Positions 42,280 through 55,496 of a stretch of 64,000 nt of DNA are shown piece by piece (the first letter of the stretch is position 1; each line of letters opens with the position of its first letter). The notes beneath the pieces were generated by a model. The model did no database searches and was not told the DNA's origin. It saw nothing but the letters and a program-made list of their open reading frames with translations. This DNA comes from Clostridia bacterium (GTDB lineage Bacteria > Bacillota > Clostridia > Peptostreptococcales > Anaerovoracaceae), in assembly GCA_900754795.1 (NCBI GenBank), contig CAAEEA010000081.1, positions 25,255-89,254 of the forward strand, given 5' to 3'. A program made the translations under genes and the position numbers.

Positions 42280-42801
42280 ATGAGCAGAACAGGTTTTATC
42301 TATAATATGAACACTTGCCTTGGGTGCGGTAACTGCCAGGTGGCGTGCAAACAGTCTCACGGGCTCAGGGACGGAGAATTTTTCCGCCGCGTCATCATGC
42401 TTAAAAGCGGTCCTTTTTCGGGCGGCTGCAATCACTGCCGGGACGCGGCCTGCGTAAAGGCCTGCCCTGTCGGAGCCATGTACAGGGCAGAAGACGGAAC
42501 CACCCGCCACGACGACGGAAAATGCATAGGCTGCGGGTCATGTATGTGGAGCTGTCCTTACGGAGCAGTTTCATTCAGTCTTACAAAAGGAGTCACTCAA
42601 AAATGTGATTCCTGCGCTGACAGAAGATCCTCCGGGCTTGCCCCCGCATGTGTCGCGGCCTGCCCTACGGAAAGTTTATCTTTCGGCGAGCTTGACAGCG
42701 TCATGGCTACCGTGAGTTTTCTTCCCGATCCCGATATCACGGATCCTTCTCTTTGCATAAAACTTTCTAAACGATACGGGGAGGTAAAAGGCAATGAATA
42801 A
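42280..42801 (+). CDS. DmsB-like four-cluster 4Fe-4S protein
   Basis: A 173-residue electron-transfer subunit with four cysteine motifs: CLGCGNCQVAC, CNHCRDAACVKACP, CIGCGSCMWSCP and CDSCADR...CVAACP. This is the DmsB/NrfC pattern. It should pass electrons to the molybdenum subunit. It overlaps the flavoprotein gene by 8 bases. No signal peptide. Confidence 0.9.
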   Translation: MSRTGFIYNMNTCLGCGNCQVACKQSHGLRDGEFFRRVIMLKSGPFSGGCNHCRDAACVKACPVGAMYRAEDGTTRHDDGKCIGCGSCMWSCPYGAVSFSLTKGVTQKCDSCADRRSSGLAPACVAACPTESLSFGELDSVMATVSFLPDPDITDPSLCIKLSKRYGEVKGNE

Positions 42802-43993
42802 ACGGTATCTGATCGCGGGAGCCGGCATTGCCGGCCTGTCAGCGGCCGAGGCCGTCAGAGAAGCTGACCCCTCCGGCGTTATCATCATGTTTTCCGCCGA
42901 AGACTGTCTTCCGTACTCGCGGCCCATGCTGACCAAAGCGCCCCTTTCATCGTTTAATCCCGATGGCTTCATCATACATGAGCGGAGCTGGTTTGCCGAA
43001 AAAAACATAGCGCTCAGGCTTTCTGATCCCGTGACTTCTGTAGACGCAGTCAAAAAAACCGTCACGGCCCTGTCCGGTACTTACGGCTATGATAAACTTA
43101 TCATAGCTTCCGGAGCTGACAGCTTCATCCCTCCTTTTCCGGGCGCTGACCGTGATATGGTCCGCGCCATAAGGCGAACCGAAGATATCTTCGGTATAAA
43201 ACCTTCGTGCGGTCCGGGAAGCCGGGCCGTCATCATAGGAGGCGGCGTGATCGGTATCGAAGCGGCGCTCCAGCTGTACCGCTCCGGAGCTGAAGTCACT
43301 GTCCTTGAAGCAATGCCTCACCTTATGGCAAAGCAGATAGACAGGGAGATCTCAGACCTTATCTGCCGTGAGCTTGACGGCATCATAAAAATACATACAG
43401 GCGCCGTGATCAGTTCTATCGAAGAGGATAGCGTTATCCTGTCTGACGGACAAAAATTCTGCTGCGACATTGTCATAATATCCTGCGGAGTGCGGTCTTC
43501 AGTTTCTGTCGCGCCTCCTTCAGTCAAAGCAGCAGGATCAATTCAGATCGACGAACACTGCCTCACATCTGATCCCGATATCTATGCCGCGGGAGACTGC
43601 GCCGCGCGGGACGGAATCAACTATGCCCTGTGGTCGCAGGCCATGGCTCAGGGAAGAACCGCGGGACTGAACGCCGCGTCTTCAGATAACAGACACGTTA
43701 TTGAACCTTTTGACACTTCCCTTGTCATAAACAGTCCTTATCTCAGTCTGTTCGCCGCGGGCGACCCCGGCAGAAAAGAAGACCGGGAATACGAAACGCG
43801 GTATCTCTCCGCCCGGGAAGAAGACAAAACTTTTTACGTTAATCAGTCTCAGGGGAAACGTTTTGAAAAACTGTATTATCTTGACGGCCGCCTGACAGGA
43901 GCCGCCGTTATAGGGAACCTTTCCCACATGGAAAAACTCAAAGAAGAAATTCTCGGCATTCACCCTGCCGTTAGAAAGGAGACCGGCGTATGA
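42794..43993 (+). CDS. FAD-dependent NAD(P)H oxidoreductase
   Basis: A 399-residue pyridine nucleotide-disulfide oxidoreductase family protein: FAD loop IAGAGIAGLSAAEA, NAD(P)-binding GGGVIGIEAALQL, and the second FAD motif SDPDIYAAGDCAA. It resembles rubredoxin reductase and the NirB flavin domain. Placed between the iron-sulfur and molybdenum subunits, it probably feeds them electrons from NAD(P)H. Overlaps the next gene by 4 bases. Confidence 0.88.
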   Translation: MNKRYLIAGAGIAGLSAAEAVREADPSGVIIMFSAEDCLPYSRPMLTKAPLSSFNPDGFIIHERSWFAEKNIALRLSDPVTSVDAVKKTVTALSGTYGYDKLIIASGADSFIPPFPGADRDMVRAIRRTEDIFGIKPSCGPGSRAVIIGGGVIGIEAALQLYRSGAEVTVLEAMPHLMAKQIDREISDLICRELDGIIKIHTGAVISSIEEDSVILSDGQKFCCDIVIISCGVRSSVSVAPPSVKAAGSIQIDEHCLTSDPDIYAAGDCAARDGINYALWSQAMAQGRTAGLNAASSDNRHVIEPFDTSLVINSPYLSLFAAGDPGRKEDREYETRYLSAREEDKTFYVNQSQGKRFEKLYYLDGRLTGAAVIGNLSHMEKLKEEILGIHPAVRKETGV

Positions 43994-46824
43994 AAATGGA
44001 TCTGAGGCATAAATTCCTCAATTATCACGGATTGAGGCTCTTTTTCAGCAGCCTTGACGATTTCAGAAAATTCAGCGCTCAGACCGGCCGTCCTTTCGAT
44101 CTTGGCGATGATGTTTACAGCGATCTGTTTTACGGCACCGACGCTGATATTTATGTCCCTCTGTGGGCTTCCGTAGCCAAAACGGGACAGGACGTCCTTT
44201 TAAATCATGTGACTTTGGATGTCATACGGTTTTACAAGGAATTCGGCTACGAACCGGTCCGGATGGACGGCAACCCTCCTGATTTCGCGGGGGAGCAGGC
44301 TGGTTTCCTTGAGTACCTCGCAGGCTGCGCTCTCAACGGTACGATGGCGGAAGAAGAAGCCCTCAGCGCCGCGAAAAGATTTGAAGACATGTTCTTTACC
44401 GATACCATGCATATGATATCAAGACACATCAGATCTTCCAAAGCGGCAAACGCCGAACCCGCGCTCTGTGTTATTGACGGGGCTGTGAGCGGCGAATGGC
44501 TTTTTGACGGCAGTACGGACAGCATTGCGCTCAACGCTCTTGCAGATAGGCTGATCAGTCTTTCCCGCCGCAGATCTTCTCCTATACCTGTCGAAGATCA
44601 GCGCGTGGTAAGCTTTGCCAGCTGCTCTGACTGCGGGAGCAAATGCAAGATGCTCGCTACAGTATGTGAAGGCTGTATCCTCAATATCGAACCTGACAGA
44701 AACGGGACTCCCATACGCTTTACGGGCTGTCCCCGCGGACTCGCCTATCCGCAGACCTTTCTCACCTCAAAGAGGCTGCGTTTTCCAATGGAACGCACAG
44801 GTCTTAGAGGCGACGGAAAGTTCCGCAGAATAACATGGAAAGAAGCCACCGAAAAGATCGCGGCCATAACACGAGAATCAGGGGAAAAATACGGACCGGG
44901 TTCACGCTTTGTCATCAACGCCGCAGGTGTTTCCGCGGCTGTCAGAGGAGACCGCTTTATGAAAAACCTCCTCGCCCTTGACGGGGGTTATCTGAACTAC
45001 TATAACTACTACAGCGCCGCCTGCGCCGTATACATCATGCCTTATATATACGGACAGGTGCTTTCGGGCAATCATCCGTCCACTTACACGGAATCAAAGC
45101 TCATCATCATGTGGGGTTTCAATCCCGCTGACTGTCACTACGGGCCAAATACAAGGGATTATTTTATGAAGGCAAAAGAAAAAGGCGCCCGCATAATCGT
45201 AATTGATCCCAGAATAAGCGATACGGCAATGACAATGGCAGACCGCTGGATTCCAATCAGACCGTCATCTGATACAGCTATGGCAGATGCCATGGCTTAT
45301 GTAATCTTCAAAGAAGGTCTGCAGGATCAGGACTTTATGGACAAATACTGTATCGGTTTCGACGAGGATCATATGCCTGAGGGTATCCCTTACGGAGAAA
45401 GCTATCGCAGCTATCTTTTTGGCGTCAAAGACGGCGTTGAAAAGACTCCTCAATGGGCCGAACAGATATGCGGCGTACCGGCTGAAACCATCAGAGAGCT
45501 CGCAATCGAATACGCGACCGTTAAACCGGCGGCTCTTCTTCCGGGGTATTCCGTTCAGCGCACCCTTACCGGAGAACAGGCGTGCCGCGGTTTCATCGCC
45601 CTCGCATGTATGACAGGCAACGCGGGCGTGACAGGCGGCAGTACGGGAGCGCCTTATCTGAGGATTGGACACGACTCTCCGGGCATGAAGCTGATCCCTG
45701 ATCCATATCCGGGAGAAATCCCTGTTTTCCGCTGGACTCAGGCTATAGACAGACCCGAAACCATCGAGCCTAAGTACACCGGTCTTAAAGGAACAGACAG
45801 GCTTGATTCAGGGATTAAGGTGATCTACAGCCTCGCAAGCGGCATAGTAATAAACCAGCACTCAAATATAAACGATACCCGCAGGATACTGCGGGATACC
45901 GGCAAGCTCGACGCTCTGATACTCTCAGATCTGTTTATGACGCCGAGCGCCAGATTTGCCGACATACTCCTGCCGGGAATCTCATTCTTTGAATATGAGA
46001 ATATACCTTCTCCGTGGTCAAGCGAGGATTACCTCATATACTGTCATCAGGTGACAAGTCCTCTGTTTGAGGGCCGCTTTGAATATTACTGGATCAGGGA
46101 AACCGCCCGTCTGATGGGGCTTGAAGACAAATTCAACGACGGCCACGAAAATCTCGAGAGCTGGCTCCGCGCAGTTTATGAGGATTTCAGAGATACAGAG
46201 CCAAATCTCCCTGATTTTGACACGTTCCGCAAACGTGGATACCATGTCTTCAGCAGACTCCCGTCCCTCCTCGCCTTTGATGAGAATATCAATAAAGGCG
46301 TGCCTTTTAACACGCCGTCGGGAAAAATCGAGATTTTTTCCCGGACTCTCTACGATATGGGACGGCCTGAAGATATACCGGCCATACCAAAATATATTTA
46401 CTGCGCCGAAGGACCTTTAGATCCTATGCGTGAGAAATATCCCCTGCAGCTCATAGCCTATCACACCAGAAGGCGCTGCCATTCTCAGCACGAAGAAAAC
46501 GCCCTGCTCAGGGAACTTGACCCCGCCGGACTGTGGATCAACCCGTCCGACGCGGCCGCCCGGGGCATAAAAGACGGAGACACCGTCGAAGTCTTTAACG
46601 ACAGAGGTGTTATGCGCATACCCGCCAAAGTCACGGAACGTGTTACTCCGGGAGTCATCGCCGTAAGCGAAGGCGGGTGGTACCGGCCTGCCGCCGACGG
46701 CGCCGATACGGGAGGCAGCATCAATATTCTTACCATGACGGATAAGGCTACTCCTCTCGCCAACGGCAATCCTCAGCACACCAATCTGGCCGATGTAAGG
46801 CTTTATAAAAACGGGGCGGTCTGA
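43990..46824 (+). CDS. DMSO-reductase-family molybdoenzyme with fused N-terminal TorD-like chaperone domain
   Basis: A 944-residue protein. Residues about 1-190 are helical and resemble the TorD/DmsD chaperone family (RLFFSSLDDF, YVPLWASV, FYKEFGYEP, PPDFAGEQAGFLEYLAG). From about 205 comes the catalytic subunit: 4Fe-4S cysteines 212, 215, 219 and 247, GGYLNYYNYYSAACAVY with a possible Ser342 molybdenum ligand, MWGFNPADC, VIDPRISDTA, and a C-terminal NPQHTN cofactor domain. No Tat signal, so it is cytoplasmic. The substrate is unknown (S- or N-oxide, or another oxidised compound). Confidence 0.85.
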   Translation: MKMDLRHKFLNYHGLRLFFSSLDDFRKFSAQTGRPFDLGDDVYSDLFYGTDADIYVPLWASVAKTGQDVLLNHVTLDVIRFYKEFGYEPVRMDGNPPDFAGEQAGFLEYLAGCALNGTMAEEEALSAAKRFEDMFFTDTMHMISRHIRSSKAANAEPALCVIDGAVSGEWLFDGSTDSIALNALADRLISLSRRRSSPIPVEDQRVVSFASCSDCGSKCKMLATVCEGCILNIEPDRNGTPIRFTGCPRGLAYPQTFLTSKRLRFPMERTGLRGDGKFRRITWKEATEKIAAITRESGEKYGPGSRFVINAAGVSAAVRGDRFMKNLLALDGGYLNYYNYYSAACAVYIMPYIYGQVLSGNHPSTYTESKLIIMWGFNPADCHYGPNTRDYFMKAKEKGARIIVIDPRISDTAMTMADRWIPIRPSSDTAMADAMAYVIFKEGLQDQDFMDKYCIGFDEDHMPEGIPYGESYRSYLFGVKDGVEKTPQWAEQICGVPAETIRELAIEYATVKPAALLPGYSVQRTLTGEQACRGFIALACMTGNAGVTGGSTGAPYLRIGHDSPGMKLIPDPYPGEIPVFRWTQAIDRPETIEPKYTGLKGTDRLDSGIKVIYSLASGIVINQHSNINDTRRILRDTGKLDALILSDLFMTPSARFADILLPGISFFEYENIPSPWSSEDYLIYCHQVTSPLFEGRFEYYWIRETARLMGLEDKFNDGHENLESWLRAVYEDFRDTEPNLPDFDTFRKRGYHVFSRLPSLLAFDENINKGVPFNTPSGKIEIFSRTLYDMGRPEDIPAIPKYIYCAEGPLDPMREKYPLQLIAYHTRRRCHSQHEENALLRELDPAGLWINPSDAAARGIKDGDTVEVFNDRGVMRIPAKVTERVTPGVIAVSEGGWYRPAADGADTGGSINILTMTDKATPLANGNPQHTNLADVRLYKNGAV

Positions 46825-46842
46825 TCAGACCGTCCCGTTTCG
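46810..46842 (+). terminator. Intrinsic terminator of the molybdoenzyme operon
   Basis: Stem AACGGG-G-CGGTCT / AGACCG-T-CCCGTT with loop GATC, followed by TTCGTTTT; its 5' arm overlaps the stop. Confidence 0.8.
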
Positions 46843-46875
46843 TTTTCAATATGCTGTTGTCACATCACAAAGCCG

Positions 46876-47556
46876 TTAAGCTCCGAAAGCTTCTTCGTCT
46901 TTTTCCCGTTTTTCTTCGATGGCGTCCACCAGTATCATATCTTTTACTTTCATAAGACGAGTCTGGTTTCCTCTCTCGTTTTCATCAAGCTTCATGACGA
47001 TATATTTTATAGTCATCTCAAGCTGCGGGATCTTAACATATTCAAGAGCGTTTACCCTTCTTCTCGTTCTCTCGAGCTCAGCGGCGATCATGGACGCTTC
47101 CTTTTCTTTCGCAGCAAGTTCAAGCATGGCCGGAAGAACTCCGGCAAGGCCCTGTATAGCCGCGTCAAGTTCTCCTGATGTTGAGGCAAAGCCATAAGGA
47201 AATATATCAGCCGAATCCCCGGCTTTAGTCTCAAAACTGAATACAGGCACGTCCACGCTCATTATATTCCTGCTCCCTACAGATATATCCACGCCCTGCT
47301 TTGGGTACATGAGAGCTTCTTCCATGACTTCACGGCTCATTACCGCGCTTGCCACCGAAAAACTTTCGTATACTCCGGCCAGTTCCTTTTCTACCTCTTC
47401 ACGGAGACGCTTATTCTCACGGGCCAGTTCTATGAAACCTTTCATCAGCTGATCCCGCTTGTCTTTCATAAGCTTATGCCCCCGCCTCGCCGTTACCAGC
47501 CTGCGTTTCAGGGTGGTGAGCATCATTCTGGTCGGATTTACATTTAATCTTTCCAT
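46876..47556 (-). CDS. ntpD: V/A-type ATPase subunit D
   Basis: A 226-residue, mostly coiled-coil protein: LNVNPTRMMLTTLKRRLVTA at the start and RRVNALEYVKIPQLEMTIKY near residue 180. Subunit D is the central rotor shaft. Last gene of the ntpFIKECGABD operon. Confidence 0.95.
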   Translation of the reverse strand: MERLNVNPTRMMLTTLKRRLVTARRGHKLMKDKRDQLMKGFIELARENKRLREEVEKELAGVYESFSVASAVMSREVMEEALMYPKQGVDISVGSRNIMSVDVPVFSFETKAGDSADIFPYGFASTSGELDAAIQGLAGVLPAMLELAAKEKEASMIAAELERTRRRVNALEYVKIPQLEMTIKYIVMKLDENERGNQTRLMKVKDMILVDAIEEKREKDEEAFGA

Positions 47557-47565
47557 GGTCTCACC

Positions 47566-48936
47566 TTACTTTCCGAGATATTTTTCGATATATTCGTCCC
47601 TGATCCTCTTGAGTTCGCTCTTAGGCAGCATACCGAGCAGTTTCCATCCTATGTCCAGAGTTTCTTCTATGGTTCTGTCCGTATCGTAACCCTGAGATAC
47701 ATATTCTTTCTCAAAGGCCTGAGAAAATCTGGCGTACTTCAGATCTGTCTCCGTCAGAGCCGCCTCACCGAGAATAGTGGCAAGTTCAAGGGCGTCTTTT
47801 CCCTGAGAATAGGCCGCAAACAGCTGATTCATGGTATCAGCGTGATCCTCTCTGGTCTTGCCGCTGCCTATTCCTTTGTCTTTAAGTCTGGAAAGAGACG
47901 GAAGCACATCCACAGGAGGCTTTATCCCTTTTCTGTAGAGCTCTCTGGAAAGTATTATCTGCCCCTCGGTAATATATCCCGTAAGGTCAGGTATAGGATG
48001 AGTCTTATCTTCTTCCGGCATAGTAAGGATCGGAATCATGGTTATCGAACCGTCAAATCCGCGCTTTCGTCCGGCTCTTTCGTACATCGTGGCAAGGTCC
48101 GTATAGAGGTATCCCGGATAGCCCCGGCGTCCCGGCACTTCTTTGCGGGCTGCAGAAACTTCCCTGAGAGCTTCAGCGTAGTTGGTGATATCCGTCATGA
48201 TGACGAGTACGTGCATACCCAGATCAAAGGCAAGATATTCGGCGGCGGTCAGAGCCATACGAGGCGTGGCTATACGCTCTACAGCCGGGTCGTTGGCGAG
48301 ATTCATAAACAGCACTGTCCTGTCTATGGCTCCTGTCTTTCTGAAGTCCGACGCGAAAAAGTCAGCTTCTTCGTAGGTGATGCCTATTGCCGCAAAGACT
48401 ACGGCAAAATTTCCTTCGCTTCCGCGCACTTTGGCCTGCCTCGCGATCTGCGCCGCCAGATCGGCGTGAGGCAGTCCCGAAGCCGAGAATATAGGCAGTT
48501 TCTGCCCTCTTACAAGGGTATTGAGCCCGTCTATGGCCGATACTCCCGTCTGGATAAATTCTGACGGGTAATCTCTTGCCGCCGGGTTCATGGGGAGTCC
48601 GTTTATATCCATCCTCTTTTCGGCTATGATCTCAGGTCCTCCGTCTTTCGGGCGTCCCATGCCGTCAAATACCCTGCCGAGAATGTCCGGCGAAACCGCC
48701 AGCTCTATGCCGTGTCCCAGAAACCTTACGGCGCTTTCTTTGAGGTTGATGCCGGTCGAGCTTTCAAAAAGCTGAACGAGAGCGTTGGAGCCGTTAATCT
48801 CGAGCACGCGGCACATGCGCCTTTCGCCTGTCGGCAGCAGGATTTCTCCGAGCTCGTCATAAGTTACGTTTTCTACATCTTTTACCAGCATCAGAGGGCC
48901 GACAACTTCACTTATGGTCTTATATTCCTTAATCAT
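47566..48936 (-). CDS. ntpB: V/A-type ATPase subunit B
   Basis: About 456 residues. The regulatory, non-catalytic nucleotide-site subunit: [20 protein letters not shown], and [16 protein letters not shown]. No Walker A GKT, as expected. The ATG at 48936, 9 bases from GGAGG, is preferred to the GTG at 48945. Overlaps ntpA by 8 bases. Confidence 0.95.
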   Translation of the reverse strand: MIKEYKTISEVVGPLMLVKDVENVTYDELGEILLPTGERRMCRVLEINGSNALVQLFESSTGINLKESAVRFLGHGIELAVSPDILGRVFDGMGRPKDGGPEIIAEKRMDINGLPMNPAARDYPSEFIQTGVSAIDGLNTLVRGQKLPIFSASGLPHADLAAQIARQAKVRGSEGNFAVVFAAIGITYEEADFFASDFRKTGAIDRTVLFMNLANDPAVERIATPRMALTAAEYLAFDLGMHVLVIMTDITNYAEALREVSAARKEVPGRRGYPGYLYTDLATMYERAGRKRGFDGSITMIPILTMPEEDKTHPIPDLTGYITEGQIILSRELYRKGIKPPVDVLPSLSRLKDKGIGSGKTREDHADTMNQLFAAYSQGKDALELATILGEAALTETDLKYARFSQAFEKEYVSQGYDTDRTIEETLDIGWKLLGMLPKSELKRIRDEYIEKYLGK

Positions 48937-50707
48937 CTTCTTCACCCTCCTGTGTGGTCAGTTCAAATATGCTGTCCTTAAGTTCCTTGACGATCCGGTC
49001 ATAAACTTCGTCCACATCTTTTTCTTCTGTATATTTGAACCGTCCTATCGACTCTCTGACCGGCAGAGAAATCAGCGCGGAAAAATCCGCTCCCTTTGCC
49101 GAGGCTTCTCTTGCCGATTCGTAATACATGTGTATCAGTTTCAGCAGTTTAAACTGCTTTTTCAGAGAAGAATAAGTGTCTGTATCGTGGAAAGCATTCT
49201 GGTGCAGATAGTCTTCTCTTATGGATCTGGCTGCTTCAAGCTTAAGCCTGTCTTCGTGAGAAAGCCCGTCTACTCCGACAAGCTGCACGATCTCCGAAAG
49301 TTCTGCTTCGTCCTGGAGCAGAGCGATCGTCTTGCTGCGAAGCTGCGGAAATTCTTTATCGACATTTTCGGCAAACCATTCTTCAAGGCGATCTACATAA
49401 AGCGAATAGCTCTGCAGCCAGTTGATTGCCGGGAAGTGCCTCTTATACGCCAGTGACGAATCCAGACACCAGAATACTTTTACTATACGCAGCGTCGCCT
49501 GAGATACAGGTTCCGAAATATCTCCTCCCGGAGGCGATACGGCTCCGATAGCGGAAAGAGCGCCGAGCCTGCCTTCCTTTCCGAGAGATATGGTCCTGCC
49601 GGCTCTTTCGTAGAACTGAGCCAGACGTGAAGCCAGATAAGCAGGATATCCCTCTTCGCCCGGCATTTCTTCCAGACGGCCTGACATTTCGCGGAGAGCC
49701 TCCGCCCATCTTGAAGTCGAATCGGCCATGATCGCCACGGAATATCCCATATCCCTGAAATATTCGGCGATGGTGATACCCGTATATATAGACGCTTCTC
49801 TGGCCGCTACCGGCATATCCGACGTATTCGCGATCAGCACCGTCCTCTTCATTATGGACTGTCCCGTATTCGGATCTTTCAGCTCCGGAAATTCCATCAG
49901 AACATCTGTCATCTCGTTGCCACGTTCGCCGCAGCCGATATATACCACGATCTCCGCGTCTGCCCACTTGGCGAGCTGATGCTGTACCACGGTCTTTCCT
50001 GAACCGAAAGGCCCCGGTACGGCAGCCACTCCGCCTTTGGCGATCGGAAACAGTGTGTCTATGACTCTCTGTCCCGTTACAAGGGGCATTTCCGGTACGA
50101 GTTTCTCTTTATATGGTCTCCCCCGTCTTACCGGCCATTTCTGCATCATGGTCAGTTCTTTAACGCTGCCGTCCTTTTGTTTTATGACGCACACCGTATC
50201 TTCCACGGTAAACTGTCCCGCCGTTACGGTATCCACGGTTCCGCTGACGCCGTAGGGCACCATGATCCTGTGTTCCACCAGTACGGTCTCCTGTACTGTT
50301 CCGATAATGTCTCCGGCTTCAACCTCGTCTCCCGCTTTCACCGCCGGAACAAAGTCCCATTTTTTAGTTCTCGAAAGAGACGGCACCTTGATGCCTCTTG
50401 TTATATTTGATCCGGCAATCTCTCTCATTGCTTCAAGAGGTCTCTGTATCCCGTCGTACATGGTCTCGATCAGTCCCGGACCGAGTTCCACTGACAGAGG
50501 CGCTCCCGTCGTTACAACGGGAACTCCGGTCCCGATACCGGCTGTCTCTTCGTATACCTGTATTGAGGCCCTGTCGCCTCTCATTTCTATGATCTCGCCT
50601 ATCAGTCCCTGCTCTCCGACATGTACCACATCATACATGTTGGCTTCTTCCATACCTGAAGCCACTACCAGCGGGCCTGATACTTTAACTACTTTACCAT
50701 GGCTCAT
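48929..50707 (-). CDS. ntpA: V/A-type ATPase catalytic subunit A
   Basis: A 592-residue catalytic subunit: Walker [18 protein letters not shown], the non-homologous region typical of A subunits, [21 protein letters not shown] and [12 protein letters not shown]. It hydrolyses or makes ATP in the A3B3 head. Two bases after ntpG. Confidence 0.97.
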   Translation of the reverse strand: MSHGKVVKVSGPLVVASGMEEANMYDVVHVGEQGLIGEIIEMRGDRASIQVYEETAGIGTGVPVVTTGAPLSVELGPGLIETMYDGIQRPLEAMREIAGSNITRGIKVPSLSRTKKWDFVPAVKAGDEVEAGDIIGTVQETVLVEHRIMVPYGVSGTVDTVTAGQFTVEDTVCVIKQKDGSVKELTMMQKWPVRRGRPYKEKLVPEMPLVTGQRVIDTLFPIAKGGVAAVPGPFGSGKTVVQHQLAKWADAEIVVYIGCGERGNEMTDVLMEFPELKDPNTGQSIMKRTVLIANTSDMPVAAREASIYTGITIAEYFRDMGYSVAIMADSTSRWAEALREMSGRLEEMPGEEGYPAYLASRLAQFYERAGRTISLGKEGRLGALSAIGAVSPPGGDISEPVSQATLRIVKVFWCLDSSLAYKRHFPAINWLQSYSLYVDRLEEWFAENVDKEFPQLRSKTIALLQDEAELSEIVQLVGVDGLSHEDRLKLEAARSIREDYLHQNAFHDTDTYSSLKKQFKLLKLIHMYYESAREASAKGADFSALISLPVRESIGRFKYTEEKDVDEVYDRIVKELKDSIFELTTQEGEEDD

Positions 50708-50709
50708 GG

Positions 50710-51030
50710 TTATTCACCTCCAAAAAGGATGTCCGCGCCTACGGCGCGCTCCACAGACTTCTTAAGGTTTTCCATCCCCATGCCTGACGAGCCGTTCCTG
50801 TCCGGCACCGGTATGATCGCCGGAAGTCTGCTTTCCCTGTATTTGTCGATCTCGGCTGTCATACTGCTGTAGAAAGTTTCTGTCACATATATTATGGCAA
50901 AATCCTCCTCCGCGGCTTTTTTCAGAGCCTTTTCGGCCTCATCGGCGCTTTCGCAGTCGAAGACTTCCAGCCCTACCGCCTTAAAACCGAGAACGCTTTC
51001 TCTGTCTCCTATGACGCCTATCTTATACAT
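50710..51030 (-). CDS. ntpG: V/A-type ATPase subunit F (NtpG)
   Basis: A 106-residue protein starting [20 protein letters not shown], the standard F-subunit start. It binds the D shaft. Named ntpG in Enterococcus hirae. Overlaps ntpC by 8 bases. Confidence 0.93.
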   Translation of the reverse strand: MYKIGVIGDRESVLGFKAVGLEVFDCESADEAEKALKKAAEEDFAIIYVTETFYSSMTAEIDKYRESRLPAIIPVPDRNGSSGMGMENLKKSVERAVGADILFGGE

Positions 51031-52030
51031 AAGTCTTCCTCAGCCTTTCTAATATCACTTCATCCGGCGTGCCGGTCTTTTTGCCTGAGAGGATTACCCT
51101 TAGGTTCTTGATTTCGCTTTCTCTGGCAATGATAAACGCCGCCGCCGGTTCAACGCCGAAAGATACGAATTTAGCCTGCCTGATATACTCTATTCTCTTG
51201 TTGTCGCACAGCTTCTCAAGCAGATCGTAAAGTCCGGTCTCCTCCGCCCTCACGGCTCCTTCTCTCATAACGCCGTCAAACCCGTAAGGCTGCATCTTGT
51301 CGGCCGCCTGCTTATACGGCTCTTCGTAAGAGGAAATAAAAACTTCCTCTTTTATATTGCCTCCGTCAATAAATACTTTGCGGAAAAACGACCATGGTTT
51401 TTGTATCTGTCTCAGTCTTACAAAAGAGCATATGTTGATCGTATCTATGAGCAGTCTTACGTATCCCAGCAGAAAATCACTTCCTGACTCTTCTGCCTCT
51501 CTGAGCATCTGCTTATAACATGCTCTGTCAAGTATCAGGTCGATTTCCTGGGGATCCCGGCCTTTCCCGAAAACTTCCGAGGCCTCGTCTATGGCCGCGG
51601 CCAGTTCACCGGGCAGAAAAGCCAGATCACGTTCTCTTATCATGGCCTTCATCTTTTCAGGTTCGATGTTGCCTCTGGCGGTCAGATATTTGTCGGGATC
51701 TCTGCCCAGGAAAGAGGATTTTAAAATCACCTTGGCATTATGGTAGTCCGCCGGGCGCATCAGAAAACCAAGCTCGCCGCTGTCCGGCAGAGCTGACAGA
51801 ACCTCTCTGATACTCTCGCGCTCTCTTTCGCCCAGGATATTTTCAAAGTTTTCCGGTTCTATCCCGTTCTTTTCCCCGCCGTAACCGTATTCTTCTATTA
51901 CAGCGCAGGCCTCCCGGAAGCTCCCGGCTTCAGCCGCTTTTATAATCCTGTCTTCAGGAAGCAGTGTTTTTTCTCCGGCTCTCATCAGAGAGGAAGAAAA
52001 AATATACGAGTCTTCTCTGTTTATACTCAT
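51023..52030 (-). CDS. ntpC: V/A-type ATPase subunit C
   Basis: A 335-residue helical protein with the NtpC/AhaC pattern (LGYVRLLIDTINICSFVRLR, GVEPAAAFIIARESEIKNLR). It links the shaft to the membrane ring. Eleven bases after ntpE. Confidence 0.92.
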   Translation of the reverse strand: MSINREDSYIFSSSLMRAGEKTLLPEDRIIKAAEAGSFREACAVIEEYGYGGEKNGIEPENFENILGERERESIREVLSALPDSGELGFLMRPADYHNAKVILKSSFLGRDPDKYLTARGNIEPEKMKAMIRERDLAFLPGELAAAIDEASEVFGKGRDPQEIDLILDRACYKQMLREAEESGSDFLLGYVRLLIDTINICSFVRLRQIQKPWSFFRKVFIDGGNIKEEVFISSYEEPYKQAADKMQPYGFDGVMREGAVRAEETGLYDLLEKLCDNKRIEYIRQAKFVSFGVEPAAAFIIARESEIKNLRVILSGKKTGTPDEVILERLRKTYV

Positions 52031-52041
52031 ATTACCGCCTC

Positions 52042-52632
52042 CTATTCCCGCGGCGAAAACAGAAGTCCCGCTACTTCTCCCATCATATCCTGACGGTTTT
52101 CTTCTACTATCGCCTCTACGGTGTTGTTAAAGTACACCTGTCCCGAGCGGAGCATATATCCGCCCTTCATGTCCCCTGTTTCCCGCGACAGCTCAAAAGC
52201 TCCTCCTTCAACAAGGCAGTTAAGGGCCGCTGTCACTTCAGGACCGATGGAATCTCTCTCTCTTTTGTTAAAGATGAGTTCTCCTGCTTTTACTCCCGAG
52301 TCAGCGCCAAGCCGCGCGAGAAAATCAGTATACTTTTTTTCTTCCATACCGATTATATAGTCCACCGCCTCATCAAAGCACTGTGAGATGAGCTCCTGTT
52401 TCTTTTGCAGAATCATCTTTTTGCTGTCTATATCAGCCACGGACTGCCTGCGGCTTATGATACGTTCTTTTTCTTTTTCAGCCGATCTTACCGCTTCATT
52501 GATCTCATCTTCTATTCGCTTTTCGAGCCTTGTGATCACTCCTCTGCTCCTCTGACCGGCGGCTGTGAGGATCTGTTCACTTTCGGTCTTTGCCTCATCA
52601 ATGATGGCGTCAGTTATTTTTTCTATACTCAT
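52042..52632 (-). CDS. ntpE: V/A-type ATPase subunit E
   Basis: A 196-residue peripheral stalk subunit: long N-terminal coiled coil rich in Glu/Lys/Arg (1-95) and a globular C-terminal domain with KGGYMLRSGQVYFNNTVEAI. Twenty-one bases after ntpK. Confidence 0.92.
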   Translation of the reverse strand: MSIEKITDAIIDEAKTESEQILTAAGQRSRGVITRLEKRIEDEINEAVRSAEKEKERIISRRQSVADIDSKKMILQKKQELISQCFDEAVDYIIGMEEKKYTDFLARLGADSGVKAGELIFNKRERDSIGPEVTAALNCLVEGGAFELSRETGDMKGGYMLRSGQVYFNNTVEAIVEENRQDMMGEVAGLLFSPRE

Positions 52633-52653
52633 AGCGCACCGCCTTTCCGGTCA

Positions 52654-55095
<2,442 letters not shown>

Positions 55096-55109
<14 letters not shown>

Positions 55110-55422
55110 TTGGATCCACTATCCTTTCCGCGATAAATTTGATGGCACGGCTTTTTTGAACGGCTGCCATGTTCCGGAGATCCTCGCAGGTCTGTTCCGC
55201 TTTTTTCATTTCTTCTTCGTACAGCAGATCCGCCTGCCGGCGTCCCTCTGTGAGAAGAGCGTCACATCGCTGTTTCTCCACGGCAAAGGCCTCGTCGACC
55301 ATCTCTCCCACCTTACGGTTCGTCTCTTCCGTCAGTTTTTTCGCGTCGGCTTTTGCCTGCCGCCTCATGCGGTCGGCTTCAGCCTCTGCGTCTCTGATGG
55401 CTTTCAGTTCTTCCGTAAACAT
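55096..55422 (-). CDS. ntpF: V/A-type ATPase peripheral stalk subunit G/H (NtpF)
   Basis: A 108-residue, almost fully coiled-coil protein rich in Ala, Glu, Lys and Arg, ending VDPSGCC. By position, first in the operon before ntpI, it is the NtpF/AhaH stalk subunit that pairs with E. Overlaps ntpI by 14 bases. Confidence 0.85.
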
Positions 55423-55496
55423 CTCTCGCCTCCTTTTCTTTCATTTTGAGTTATCCAAATTGTTTTATCTTCACCCCTTACCGGTGAAAATAAAAA

